Positions 8,777 through 18,179 of a stretch of DNA of 64,000 nt are shown piece after piece (the first letter of the stretch is position 1; each line of letters begins with the position of its first letter). This DNA is from Oscillospiraceae bacterium (GTDB lineage Bacteria; Bacillota; Clostridia; Oscillospirales; Ruminococcaceae): contig JAKSPL010000001.1 in NCBI GenBank assembly GCA_024404815.1, positions 1 to 64,000 of the forward strand, written 5' to 3'. Below the pieces are notes generated by a model. That model searched no databases and had not been told where the DNA came from. It saw only the letters and a program-made list of their open reading frames with translations. Made by a program: the position numbers and the translations under genes.

Positions 8777-8844
8777 AAATGTAAGATTTCAGACGGGAAA
8801 TGTAAGCCGATGCAATGGCAAACATTTCCCGTCTGTGCTATAAT
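8777..8844 (+). promoter_or_regulatory. Putative BceR operator and bceAB promoter
   Basis: The 9-base sequence AAATGTAAG occurs at 8777-8785 and 8798-8806, exactly 21 bases apart, as expected for tandem OmpR-type half-sites on one helix face. A 14-base perfect inverted repeat (8790-8803 and 8822-8835) overlaps the second site and the promoter spacer. TGGCAA (8816-8821), 17 bases, TATAAT (8839-8844) forms a promoter with a weak -35, which fits activator dependence. Confidence 0.65.
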
Positions 8845-8878
8845 GACAGTATCAAATACAAACGGAGGTACAGACACC

Positions 8879-9640
8879 ATGATCCTTGATGTCCGTCAAT
8901 TAAAGAAAATCTATACCACACGCTTCGGCGGCAATCAGGTCGAGGCTCTGCGGAATGTGAATTTTTCTGTGGACGAGGGCGAATTTGTTGCCATTATGGG
9001 CGAATCGGGTTCGGGAAAAACCACCCTACTCAATATCCTCGCCGCCATCGACCAGCCTACCAGCGGTACCGTCACACTCAACGGCAAATCGCTCTCCAAC
9101 CTGAAAGAGAAAGACATCGCCGCATTTCGGCGTGACAATCTCGGCTTCGTCTTTCAGGAATTCAACCTGCTCGACACCTTTTCACTCGAAGACAATATTT
9201 TTCTGCCGCTCGTGCTTTCAGGGATGTCCTACGAGGAAATGCACAAGCTCCTGACACCGCTCGCAGAACGGCTCGGCATCTCCGAACTGCTCTCCAAGTA
9301 TCCCTATGAGGTCTCGGGCGGACAGAAGCAGCGTGCCGCAGCAGCCCGCGCACTCATCACCAATCCGAAGCTGCTCCTCGCGGACGAGCCGACCGGGGCA
9401 CTCGATTCCAAATCTTCCGATGAACTGCTCCGCCTCTTTGGAGAAGTCAATGCGCAGGGACAGACCATTCTTATGGTCACACACTCCGTCAAGGCGGCAA
9501 GCGTCGCAAAACGTGTCCTGTTCATTCGGGACGGCGAGGTGTTCCACCAGATCTACCGCGGCGAGGACACAGACCAGCAGTTCTATCAGCGCATTTCCGA
9601 TACCCTCACGATTCTGGCGACGGGCGGTGATGCCAAATGA
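8879..9640 (+). CDS. ABC transporter ATPase (BceA-like)
   Basis: A 253-residue cytoplasmic ATPase of the MacB/BceA type. Walker A GESGSGKTT, Q-loop FVFQEFN, signature VSGGQKQR, Walker B LLLADEPTGALD and the switch His in MVTHS are all intact. It powers the permease encoded next. The start is set by GGAGG 11 bases upstream and by the conserved N-terminus (MILDVRQLKKIY). It overlaps the permease start by ATGA, so the two are translationally coupled. Confidence 0.93.
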   Translation: MILDVRQLKKIYTTRFGGNQVEALRNVNFSVDEGEFVAIMGESGSGKTTLLNILAAIDQPTSGTVTLNGKSLSNLKEKDIAAFRRDNLGFVFQEFNLLDTFSLEDNIFLPLVLSGMSYEEMHKLLTPLAERLGISELLSKYPYEVSGGQKQRAAAARALITNPKLLLADEPTGALDSKSSDELLRLFGEVNAQGQTILMVTHSVKAASVAKRVLFIRDGEVFHQIYRGEDTDQQFYQRISDTLTILATGGDAK

Positions 9641-11664
9641 AAACCGCTTTCTTCCCGAAACTTGCCTGGGCAGGCATCCGCAAAAACAGCAAGTTCTATC
9701 TCCCCTACCTCTGCACCTGCATCGGTATGGTCATGATGTTCTGCATTATGCAGGGACTGAGTTCTTCCCCACAGCTTGCAAACATGAAGGGCGGCGGAAA
9801 TATTGCACTGATGCTTTCGCTCGGCAGATATGTCATTCTTATTTTCTCGCTGATTTTCTTATTCTATACCAATTCATTCCTGATTCGCAGACGCTATAAA
9901 GAATTCGGACTTTATAATATTCTCGGACTCGATAAGCGCGGCATTTCCAAAATCATCGTATGGGAATCGCTCTTTGTTGCAGGCATCAGTCTGAGTATCG
10001 GCATTTTACTTGGCGTTCTGTTGCAGAAACTTGCAGAACTCGCGCTTGTCAACATTGTCCGCGGACAAATCAGTTACGACATTCCATTCTCCGCGGATTC
10101 GATTCTCTATACAGTCCTCGCATTCGGCGGCATTTTCCTGCTGTTGTTTATAAAGACCGTGTTTCAAATCCGAAAAAGCAATCCTCTGCGGCTGATGCAG
10201 AGCGAAAAAGCAGGTGAAAAGCCGCCAAAAGCCAACTGGTTCATGGCATTGCTCGGTGTTTTGATTCTAGCGGCTGCATACTTCATTGCCGTTTCGATCG
10301 AATCCCCTCTCGCCGCATTATTGCTGTTTTTTGCGGCAGTCATCCTTGTGATCGCTGCGACCTATCTGCTCTTTATGGCAGGCTCAGTCGCGCTCTGTAA
10401 AATTTTGCAGAAAAAGAAACGCTACTACTACAAAAAGAATCACTTTGTATCCGTTTCATCCATGCTCTACCGCATGAAACGCAACGGCGCAGGACTTGCA
10501 TCCATCTGTATCCTCTCAACAATGGTACTGGTCACGTTTTCTTCATCCGCCTGCCTGTATCTCGGCAAAGAGAACAGTCTGGACTCCCTCTATCAAAACG
10601 AAATTTCCACAACCATCTATCTGAACAAAATGGATCACCCTGAAAACTTCGATACGGAGCAATACAAAAAAGCATTTGCGGATTTTTTCGCTTCGCACAA
10701 TGTCACGCCAAAAGAAACATTCATCGAAACGAAAGCCAGTACATTCGGTATCATTAAGAACGACAAAGTCATGATGAACCCCGAAGGCAATGACTATACC
10801 TCGCTGGAACTCAACGATTTACGCGCATTCTATTTTCTGACTGCGGACGAATACGAACGGAAAACAGGACAGGCTGTCACACTCGCGGATAATCAGGTAC
10901 TGCTCTATACCAAAGATGTCGATTATCCGAATGATACCATTTCGTTCGACAACCTGACACTCCGGATCATCGGACGGCTTTCGAAAATGCCCGATATGAA
11001 CTTTGGAGATTCACCGCTCGAAAAGAAGTTCATTTTTATCATTTCCAGCATGGATACACTTGCACCGATTCTGGAACTGCGTGATTCATATGATGATCCG
11101 CTGGTTACATACGGATGGTACTACGGTGTGGACCTCGGCCTTGAAAGCGAGCAGGAAATTGAGCTTTTTGAAGAATTCTGGCCAATGATCGGGAGAGTGA
11201 ACAGAGCAGAAGGCAGTTTCGGCTATTCCGCAAGCTCAAAAGCTGAGCAGGCAAATGATTTCTATACAACATTCGGCGGGTTGTTCTTTATCGGCATTCT
11301 GCTCTGTATCGTCTTTATTTTCGCCGCCGCTATGATCATCTACTACAAGCAGGTGTCAGAAGGATATGAAGATCAGGACCGTTTTGAAATCATGCAAAAA
11401 GTCGGTATGACACAGGAAGACATCAAAAAAAGCATCAATTCTCAGGTTCTGACTGTGTTCTTTGCACCTCTGCTGTTTGCAGGTCTGCACCTCGCATTCG
11501 CATTCCCGATGGTCTGGCGCATCTTACAGCTGTTCAATTTCACCAACCTTAAACTGATGATTCTCATTACCATTGCGGCATTCCTGATTTTTGCGGTGTT
11601 CTATTCAATCATTTACAAGCTGACCGCAAGAGCCTACTACCATATTGTCGCACCCAAAAACTGA
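9637..11664 (+). CDS. FtsX-like ABC permease (BceB-like)
   Basis: A 675-residue membrane protein with about ten transmembrane helices: four near the N-terminus, two pairs up to residue about 300, a large outside domain of about 200 residues, and three to four helices at the C-terminus. Size and layout match BceB, the peptide-antibiotic resistance and sensing permease. Known partners bind bacitracin, nisin or lipid-II-bound peptides; the specificity here cannot be read from the sequence. Confidence 0.9.
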   Translation: MKTAFFPKLAWAGIRKNSKFYLPYLCTCIGMVMMFCIMQGLSSSPQLANMKGGGNIALMLSLGRYVILIFSLIFLFYTNSFLIRRRYKEFGLYNILGLDKRGISKIIVWESLFVAGISLSIGILLGVLLQKLAELALVNIVRGQISYDIPFSADSILYTVLAFGGIFLLLFIKTVFQIRKSNPLRLMQSEKAGEKPPKANWFMALLGVLILAAAYFIAVSIESPLAALLLFFAAVILVIAATYLLFMAGSVALCKILQKKKRYYYKKNHFVSVSSMLYRMKRNGAGLASICILSTMVLVTFSSSACLYLGKENSLDSLYQNEISTTIYLNKMDHPENFDTEQYKKAFADFFASHNVTPKETFIETKASTFGIIKNDKVMMNPEGNDYTSLELNDLRAFYFLTADEYERKTGQAVTLADNQVLLYTKDVDYPNDTISFDNLTLRIIGRLSKMPDMNFGDSPLEKKFIFIISSMDTLAPILELRDSYDDPLVTYGWYYGVDLGLESEQEIELFEEFWPMIGRVNRAEGSFGYSASSKAEQANDFYTTFGGLFFIGILLCIVFIFAAAMIIYYKQVSEGYEDQDRFEIMQKVGMTQEDIKKSINSQVLTVFFAPLLFAGLHLAFAFPMVWRILQLFNFTNLKLMILITIAAFLIFAVFYSIIYKLTARAYYHIVAPKN

Positions 11665-11679
11665 TTTCCAGATCTGAAT

Positions 11680-11717
11680 AAAAAAGCATCGCTGTAATCC
11701 CAACAGCGATGCTTTTT
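11680..11717 (+). terminator. Terminator of the Bce-like operon
   Basis: AAAAAGCATCGCTGT and its complement around a 7-base loop, ending in TTTTT, 16 bases after the permease stop. Confidence 0.85.
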
Positions 11718-11724
11718 CCATAGA

Positions 11725-11760
11725 AAAAACCGCACAGGCATTGTTCCCTGTGCGGTTTTC
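11725..11760 (-). terminator. Terminator of the cohesin-like lipoprotein gene
   Basis: AAAACCGCACAGG and its complement, with a T-rich run on the reverse strand, begins a few bases after the stop at 11768. It faces the preceding terminator, so the two convergent units are separated. Confidence 0.8.
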
Positions 11761-11767
11761 TGTTTAA

Positions 11768-12721
11768 TCAGTCGTTAAAGGAATGTGCGGTCAGATCGGA
11801 ATAGGTCTCAAAGTCCTTACCTGCGCTGCCGCCGATAACGTCCATTGCGTTGCAGTCGTAACGGAACTGGAGGTCAAAACCTACAAAGCCGGGGTTCTGC
11901 GCCATGTCAACGACCATATGAACGGTTTCGCCTGCTTTGCCGCTGACAACAGACGGTGTCAGGGTAAGTCCTTCGCCCATCTGATTCTCAACCTCAGGAG
12001 CAGCAGCATCACCGACTACGATATAGCCGACATTTGCCAAAATATTCTTCAAAGAATGTGCGTCATAGTTTGCAATATCCAGATGTGTGAATTCCAGCGG
12101 ATAGACACCGTCCGGTGCATCGTCCTTGATCTTAATATCGAAAATCAGGAATTCGCCGTCAAAGACAAAGTCTGCACGCTGGGACATATCCAGCCAGAGT
12201 GCCTGATAGGTGCGCATTTTGGGCGTATATTCAGGTGTTGCATAAGATGTTGCAAGCGTTGTGGTCGTAACTGTTGTACCGGTATATTCCACAGTTACAG
12301 GCGCACCGCCCTGCTCAGTCACAGTCGTACCGTTGATATCGGTCTGTGCGACATAAACCTTACCGTCATCAGCAACAATATACGGTGAAGTCGTTGTGGT
12401 CGTGGTCACAGCCTGTTCTTCATCCGGCAGCGCACCGATACTCAGCTCGAAACCGACCAAACCAGTTTCGTCCTGTACGATCTTTTGTTCATTTGCTGCC
12501 ATAGAGCCTTTTGTTTCAGAAGGTGTGTTCTCATCTTTCTTGGCATTCGTAACGATCTCTGTCACGGCATTGCCCTCTGCATCCGTTACCTGATTGCCCT
12601 CAGCATCGGTCACAACCTGTACAACAGGCTCATTGTTTTCGTCTTTATGCTGGCAGGCAACACAGGGAAGTGTCATCGCGCCGACCAGAAGAAATGTAAG
12701 TACCTTTTGTGTCAATTTCAT
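11768..12721 (-). CDS. Lipoprotein with cohesin-like segments and Thr-rich linkers
   Basis: A 317-residue predicted lipoprotein: Lys-containing N-terminus, hydrophobic core and a lipobox-like CVAC with Cys23 as the lipid site. Linkers contain repeated DAEGN units and runs of Thr. A segment at about 175-250 (FLIFDIKIKDDAPDGVYPL, then IANYD and VGYIVVGD) resembles the C-terminal half of a cohesin. The last 65 residues (VVSGKAGETVHMVVDM, then PGFVGFDLQFRYD) resemble the N-terminal half. The order is therefore inverted or two cohesins are incomplete. If functional it could tether dockerin proteins to the membrane. Cohesin identity is inferred from sequence pattern only. Confidence 0.65.
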   Translation of the reverse strand: MKLTQKVLTFLLVGAMTLPCVACQHKDENNEPVVQVVTDAEGNQVTDAEGNAVTEIVTNAKKDENTPSETKGSMAANEQKIVQDETGLVGFELSIGALPDEEQAVTTTTTTSPYIVADDGKVYVAQTDINGTTVTEQGGAPVTVEYTGTTVTTTTLATSYATPEYTPKMRTYQALWLDMSQRADFVFDGEFLIFDIKIKDDAPDGVYPLEFTHLDIANYDAHSLKNILANVGYIVVGDAAAPEVENQMGEGLTLTPSVVSGKAGETVHMVVDMAQNPGFVGFDLQFRYDCNAMDVIGGSAGKDFETYSDLTAHSFND

Positions 12722-12772
12722 TTGAATGAAACTCCTTTCAAAGTGCAGATGGATTATTTCCTATCTGCTACC

Positions 12773-12801
12773 ATTATACCGAATAACGCCGCAAAAGTCA
12801 A
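12773..12801 (-). promoter_or_regulatory. Promoter of the cohesin-like lipoprotein
   Basis: Reverse strand TTGACT (12796-12801), 17 bases, TATAAT (12773-12778), with a leader of about 45 bases. Confidence 0.8.
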
Positions 12802-12833
12802 GTGAAATTTCTGTGACAAATATTTCAGTTGAT

Positions 12834-14525
12834 TTACAAGAAGTGATTATCGTCACATTGCAGCAGGCGGTTGATCGCACTCACCAGCGCATATACGGAC
12901 GAAGTCACAATATCCGTATGCAGTCCCACGCCCCATTCTGTGCGTTTTCCCTGCCGCAGTTCCACATACGAAACTGCCTTTGCACCGGAACCATCTGCCA
13001 AAGCGTGCTCGGTATAAGTATTCAATGTATAGGAAATATGGAGTGCCTGTTTCAGCGCATTGCTGACAGCATCCAGACGGCCGTTTCCGATGCCCGATGC
13101 CGTTTGTTCTTCTCCGCAGAACTGGAAACGGATCTCTGCTTCGATACCGCTGTTCTGCTGATAGTGTGCAGACAGAAGCGTCAGCGGTGCGGAAAGATTG
13201 ACCAGTTCGCCTAAGAAAATATCGTACACCTGACTGCTTTGCAGCTCCGTTTTCAGGCGGTCGGAATACATTTTTATCATCTGGCTGAAATACAGGTGCA
13301 TCTCACGCGGCAGATCCAGACCGTACTGCGAATGCAGAACATACACAATACCGCCCTTGCCCGACTGACTGTTGATACGGATCACATCGGTTTCGTATTC
13401 TCTGCCGAAATCACTCGGATCAACAGGAAGATACGGGACATCCCACATATGGGACGGATTTGCTTTCCGATAGGCAAAGGATTTCGCAATCGCATCCTGA
13501 TGCGAGCCGCTGAATGCCGCATAGACAAGCTGTCCGCTGTACGGCTGCCGCTCGTAGATCGGCATTCCCGTCAGCGATTCAAACAGACCTGTGACCTCCG
13601 AAAGCCGCGAAAAGTCCAGATTCGGATGGATGCCCTGCGAATAGAAGTTCAGCGCAAGGGTTATCAGATCGACATTGCCTGTCCGCTCACCGTTTCCAAA
13701 GAGTGTGCCCTCTACACGGTCTGCACCTGCCATCAGACTGTACTCCGCACTCGCTACCGCACAGCCGCGGTCGTTATGCGGATGCACACTCAGTACGATT
13801 CCCTCCGCAGGTGTCAGCTGTTTGCGGAGATAAGCTACCTGATTTGCATAGATATGCGGCAGGGATACCTCTACCGTTGCAGGCAGATTGACGATCACAG
13901 GATGTGCCTTTGTCGGGTGCCAGACATCGCAGACAGCCTGACACACGGAAAGTGCAAAGTCAGGCTCGGTCGCAGAAAAACCCTCCGGCGAAAACTCAAA
14001 CCGAATCGCATTCGGATCACTCGATGCCAGTCTTGCCGCCTCGCAGATTTTCGCGCCGTGTACCGCAAGTGCCAGCGTTTCCTCCTGTGTCATATGGAAT
14101 ACCTGCTCACGGTGCGCGACAGAAGTCGGCGTATACAAATGTACAATGACGTTCTTTGCGCCTTCGATCGCTTCAAACGTCTTTTCGATAATATGGGCGC
14201 GTGCCTGTGTCAATACTTGTACTGTCACATCGTCCGGAATCAAATCGTCTTCGATCAGCTTGCGGCAAAACGTATATTCCGTATCATTTGCCGCAGGAAA
14301 GCCGATCTCGATTTCCTTGAATCCGAGTGTCACCAGAAGTTTGAAAAACCGCAGTTTTTCTTTCAGCGACATCGGAGTGGCAAGAGCCTGATTCCCGTCC
14401 CGCAAATCAACGCTGCACCAGATGGGCGGCTGTGTCAGCGGCTCCTGTGTCAGCCATTCACGGGTGGAATCGGGTGCTGTCATATATTGTATTCCATATT
14501 TGTCACTCTGTTCCTGATTTGTCAT
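12834..14525 (-). CDS. leuA: 2-isopropylmalate synthase
   Basis: A 563-residue cytoplasmic enzyme that condenses acetyl-CoA with 2-oxoisovalerate, the first committed step of leucine synthesis. The catalytic TIM barrel shows SVDLRDGNQAL near the N-terminus and the metal site VHPHNDRG. The long C-terminal part (from about residue 430) matches the leucine-binding regulatory domain. Its form resembles the longer LeuA type seen in actinobacteria. The ATG at 14525 is chosen for AAGGAG 9 bases upstream. It lies 23 bases inside the end of an ABC permease gene, so translation is probably coupled. No leucine leader or T-box can fit in front of it. Confidence 0.93.
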   Translation of the reverse strand: MTNQEQSDKYGIQYMTAPDSTREWLTQEPLTQPPIWCSVDLRDGNQALATPMSLKEKLRFFKLLVTLGFKEIEIGFPAANDTEYTFCRKLIEDDLIPDDVTVQVLTQARAHIIEKTFEAIEGAKNVIVHLYTPTSVAHREQVFHMTQEETLALAVHGAKICEAARLASSDPNAIRFEFSPEGFSATEPDFALSVCQAVCDVWHPTKAHPVIVNLPATVEVSLPHIYANQVAYLRKQLTPAEGIVLSVHPHNDRGCAVASAEYSLMAGADRVEGTLFGNGERTGNVDLITLALNFYSQGIHPNLDFSRLSEVTGLFESLTGMPIYERQPYSGQLVYAAFSGSHQDAIAKSFAYRKANPSHMWDVPYLPVDPSDFGREYETDVIRINSQSGKGGIVYVLHSQYGLDLPREMHLYFSQMIKMYSDRLKTELQSSQVYDIFLGELVNLSAPLTLLSAHYQQNSGIEAEIRFQFCGEEQTASGIGNGRLDAVSNALKQALHISYTLNTYTEHALADGSGAKAVSYVELRQGKRTEWGVGLHTDIVTSSVYALVSAINRLLQCDDNHFL

Positions 14526-15924
14526 GGGAGGATTCTCCTTTTTCCATTCCAAAACTGTCTTTGTTTTTAAGCATTGTCATAAGTGCTTTCGGTGTCGGCG
14601 GATTGCCGCGGTAAAGCACCATCAATTTATAGAGCATCGCTGCGATATAAACACACACGACGCACGCTGCAATCAACAGCAGTACAGATATGCCTGCCGT
14701 CAGATTCGATACATCGCCGAGCAGCAGCTTTCCAGGCAGCGACAAAATCGCGGTAAACGGCACGAGATCCATCCATGTGACCGAAGACTCCGCGCTTGCA
14801 ACGATTTCATCCATGCTGCTAAACGCAACAATCATGAAGCTGATGACCAATGTGAAAATGAAAATATAATTGGTTTTTGCAAGGTCTTCCTGCTTTGATG
14901 CCAAAGAACCGCTGATCGCGGCAAGTGACAAATACAACAGGAAACCAAGAAGTACGATCAGCAGTGTCCATGTGATTCCGCTCATTGTAAGATACTGTTC
15001 ACCCATCAGCAGCTTCATGGCAACGCTTGATGTTTCCTCTGTCATTGCAGCAGTCGTTTCTCCGCCGGTTTGCATCATATCCGCATTCATATTCAGCACG
15101 ATTGCACCCATTATACCGTTGATCAATGCAAAGATCCACAGACAGAACTGAATTGCCGCCGACGTCACGATCGCAAGCAGCTTTCCGAAAATGATGGCAA
15201 ACGGATGCACCGAAATCAGCATGGTATCCATCAGCTTGTTGGTCTTTTCCAGCAGAATGGAATTGCCCAGAGCCTGACCATAGACTGCGACCATCGTATA
15301 TACCAGAAGTGCCATGATAAACGGAACCATGAAATTCATCGCTTCCTGCATATCGCTCTTATCCGCAACTTCCGTACCGTCTTCTGTCAGTATCTTGGTC
15401 GATGGCCGAATATTCGTGGAGAGCAGTTCCGCTGCTTCCTCCGAAATCTCTGCTTTCTGCATCCGTATATCGTCAAAATTATCGACTACGAACGAACAAA
15501 GCGCACGGGCATCGCTATCGGTCAGCGTTGTTTCCTCGGGCAGATATGCCGTCAGCGCAAAATTCGACTCCTCGTCTTTCGCAATTTCCAGAATCAGCGT
15601 TTCATTTGCATTGACCACAGCAGCATTGGCTGCATCTACCGATTCATATGGTTTCCATTCCGTTTCGGAATAGCCGCGCTCCTGCAAGAACGAATAATCA
15701 ACCGTTCCTTCTGTTTCATCGCACACATACACCTGCGAGATCGTCCCGTTTTCGCTGTCATCCGAACTCTGGATTTTCGTGATCAATGTAAAGACAAGCG
15801 GAATGCCGTACAGCAGCAGGGCAACCATGACGATCGTGGAAATCAGCCATCCCTTTGAAATGACAGTATCAGAAAGTGTAAAGCGGAATACTTTTCCGGT
15901 ACCCTTTAACAGATTACGTCTCAT
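14503..15924 (-). CDS. ABC-2 type permease (NatB-like), second
   Basis: A 473-residue membrane protein: one N-terminal helix, an extracytoplasmic domain of about 170 residues, then six helices (for example MNFMVPFIMALLVYTMVAV). This is the NatB/ABC-2 permease layout used for export. It overlaps the preceding permease by 11 bases and leuA by 23 bases. It shares its plan with that permease, so the two may form a heterodimer on one ATPase. Substrate unknown; Na+ or peptide export are the precedents. Confidence 0.85.
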   Translation of the reverse strand: MRRNLLKGTGKVFRFTLSDTVISKGWLISTIVMVALLLYGIPLVFTLITKIQSSDDSENGTISQVYVCDETEGTVDYSFLQERGYSETEWKPYESVDAANAAVVNANETLILEIAKDEESNFALTAYLPEETTLTDSDARALCSFVVDNFDDIRMQKAEISEEAAELLSTNIRPSTKILTEDGTEVADKSDMQEAMNFMVPFIMALLVYTMVAVYGQALGNSILLEKTNKLMDTMLISVHPFAIIFGKLLAIVTSAAIQFCLWIFALINGIMGAIVLNMNADMMQTGGETTAAMTEETSSVAMKLLMGEQYLTMSGITWTLLIVLLGFLLYLSLAAISGSLASKQEDLAKTNYIFIFTLVISFMIVAFSSMDEIVASAESSVTWMDLVPFTAILSLPGKLLLGDVSNLTAGISVLLLIAACVVCVYIAAMLYKLMVLYRGNPPTPKALMTMLKNKDSFGMEKGESSHDKSGTE

Positions 15925-17254
15925 CTGCGCCGCCCTCCTTCTTCACAGACTGATTCTCACGCAGCATTTTGAACAACTGCTTCATCTTCGGGAAATCTCC
16001 GCGGTAGAGAATCATCATGTGGTAGACCTTGCCTGCCAGAATCGCAAGCACCACGACACAGACCGCCTGGATCGCATAGCTTGCCAACAGAACGGGAAGC
16101 GATATTTTTCCGCAGATATAGTTGACAGGTGTCATGAACATTGCGGTCGGCGGGAACAGCGAAGCAACGATCGTAGCCGCTTTGTTCTCCACCATCGGAA
16201 TGATCAGACCTGCAAAATAACCTATCATGACCACGATCAGCACACCCATCGAAGCATACTGCACATCCTCTGTTTTGGAACAGCAGGAACCGAAAATCGA
16301 CGCAATAAATGCGATCATTCCATATGCAAGCAGTACAGCTGTGATCAGCAGCAGGATTTCTTTCAAGCCGATGCTACGGATAATTTCCATCGCACCGACC
16401 GATTCCAGCGCAGTTGTCAGGAAGTCAATACTGCCCTGCGACTTTGCCATCAGCAAAGACACACCAAATGAGCCTGCAAGCACAAGAATGCCCACCGTCA
16501 CAAAGATAATAACAGACAGGATCTTTCCTGCAAGCAGCGCAGTCGGTGATACACTCACCAAAAGCGTGTCTACCAGTTTCGATGTCTTTTCTTCCAGCGT
16601 CAGCGAAATAATATAGCTCATCGAAAGCATGGACACAAAAATGACAAGATAGCAGTACAGCAGATTCAGACTGGAATGTGCCTCCATATCTGCTCCCTGA
16701 CTTTCCGTATGAAGATCTGCAATCTCCTTGACATCACCGTAAACGGATGCAAGCATTGTTTGCTTCTGTATTTCGTTGACTCCTGCCGTATTCAGCAGAA
16801 CCTGATACATCGCATCGACACCCATAGAAGAAAGGACATCCGCAGACTGTCCTGAAACCTCTCCGTCCTTTGCATACAAAAGGCGCACGCACAGGTCATC
16901 GTCTTCTTCCGAAATGACATAGGCAATGCTGGTCGGTTCGGATGCAAGCACCGCACCGAACGCTTCATCTGAAGACTCCGACACCGTCACCTCGGCTTTT
17001 CCGTCTCCGAAAGCCTCCTGAAACACAGTAGGCTCGATCTCCATATCCGTATCATTCCGCAGATATACCTGTCGGATCTCCGGCAGTGAGAATTTATCTT
17101 CTCCCGTTTCAAATACCACACGCAGCAGCGGAACAGACGCAAATCCGAAGATCGCCAATACCAAGAGAATGATTTTGACGGAGAGCGATTTGTAGTGCTG
17201 TGTAAGCGTATACTTCGCAACCGTTAATGCACCGCGAAACGTATTATTCTTCAT
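15914..17254 (-). CDS. ABC-2 type permease (NatB-like), first
   Basis: A 446-residue membrane protein with an N-terminal helix (about residues 24-45), an outside domain to about residue 190, then six helices. A TLEEKTSKLVDTLLVSVSP segment between the second and third helices is typical of this permease group; the partner gene has the matching LLEKTNKLMDTMLISVHP. Its start overlaps the ATPase stop by 11 bases, giving a tight operon. Confidence 0.85.
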   Translation of the reverse strand: MKNNTFRGALTVAKYTLTQHYKSLSVKIILLVLAIFGFASVPLLRVVFETGEDKFSLPEIRQVYLRNDTDMEIEPTVFQEAFGDGKAEVTVSESSDEAFGAVLASEPTSIAYVISEEDDDLCVRLLYAKDGEVSGQSADVLSSMGVDAMYQVLLNTAGVNEIQKQTMLASVYGDVKEIADLHTESQGADMEAHSSLNLLYCYLVIFVSMLSMSYIISLTLEEKTSKLVDTLLVSVSPTALLAGKILSVIIFVTVGILVLAGSFGVSLLMAKSQGSIDFLTTALESVGAMEIIRSIGLKEILLLITAVLLAYGMIAFIASIFGSCCSKTEDVQYASMGVLIVVMIGYFAGLIIPMVENKAATIVASLFPPTAMFMTPVNYICGKISLPVLLASYAIQAVCVVVLAILAGKVYHMMILYRGDFPKMKQLFKMLRENQSVKKEGGADET

Positions 17255-18179
17255 GCGTTTCGCCTACCTTTTCAACAAAGATCTCATGCAGGCTCGGTTC
17301 ACGCAGTTCAAATGCGATCAGCGTCACATTGTCTGCAACAAGTGCTTTCAGCAGACGGTTTGCGTGTTCTTCGCCCGTTACCTTGCACTGATAGCTGAAA
17401 CCGACCTGAGAAAGGATCTCGACCTCTGCCGCTTCCATATAGGATTTCAGCTCCTGCTCTGCTTTTACGAACAGATGAATTCTGCCGTATCCCTTTTTGA
17501 TCTCCGCAAGATTGCCCTGCAAAACAACCTTACTGCGGTCAAGAATCGTCAGATCGGTACAGAATTCCTCGATCGTTGCCATCTGGTGGCTTGACATGAT
17601 CAGGTACTTGCCCTTTTCGACTTCCTCGCGGATAATGCCCTTAAACAAATCCGCATTCACAGGATCCAGACCGGACAGCGGTTCATCGAGAATCAACAGT
17701 TCGGGATCGGAAAGCAAGGATACCATCAGCTGAATTTTCTGCTGATTACCTTTTGAAAGCTGATCTGCAACCTTCGGCTTGACCGCTTTGCCTGCGGTTT
17801 TCGGCGGGAACAGATATTCCGTCGCTTCCAGACGCTCCGCCCAGTATGTAATCCGCTGCTTTGCAACGTCACGCGATACACCGCGCAGCTCCGCAAAATA
17901 CATCAGCTGATCCATCAGCGTTGCCTTTGGATACAATCCGCGCTCCTCCGCCAGATAACCGACATTACAGGTATCGATCGACAGCGGTTTGTCATTCCAC
18001 ATGACCGTTCCGCCGTCCTTTGCAAGCATTCCAAGCATCATACGAATCGACGTCGTTTTTCCTGCACCGTTCGTTCCAAGCAGTGCATACACACCCGGAG
18101 ACGGCATCGAAAAGCTCAGATGGTCAACAACAACTTTATTTCCGTATTTTTTGAATAATTCTTTTACTTCAAAACTCAT
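17244..18179 (-). CDS. ABC transporter ATPase (NatA-like)
   Basis: A 311-residue ATPase driving the two NatB-like permeases. Walker A GTNGAGKTTS, signature LSKGNQQKIQ, Walker B LLILDEPLSGLD and the switch His in MSSHQM are present. The C-terminal 80 residues form the extra domain (DUF4162) usual in NatA/drug-export ATPases. It opens a four-gene run with leuA at the end. Confidence 0.9.
   Translation of the reverse strand: MSFEVKELFKKYGNKVVVDHLSFSMPSPGVYALLGTNGAGKTTSIRMMLGMLAKDGGTVMWNDKPLSIDTCNVGYLAEERGLYPKATLMDQLMYFAELRGVSRDVAKQRITYWAERLEATEYLFPPKTAGKAVKPKVADQLSKGNQQKIQLMVSLLSDPELLILDEPLSGLDPVNADLFKGIIREEVEKGKYLIMSSHQMATIEEFCTDLTILDRSKVVLQGNLAEIKKGYGRIHLFVKAEQELKSYMEAAEVEILSQVGFSYQCKVTGEEHANRLLKALVADNVTLIAFELREPSLHEIFVEKVGETHEE

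Noticed and set aside
8790..8835. Inverted repeat as a terminator of the response-regulator/kinase genes
   Set aside because: There is no T run after it and the right arm lies inside the ABC promoter; an operator role fits better.
14526..14560. Leucine-responsive leader or T-box before leuA
   Set aside because: The leuA start lies inside the preceding permease gene, leaving no untranslated leader.
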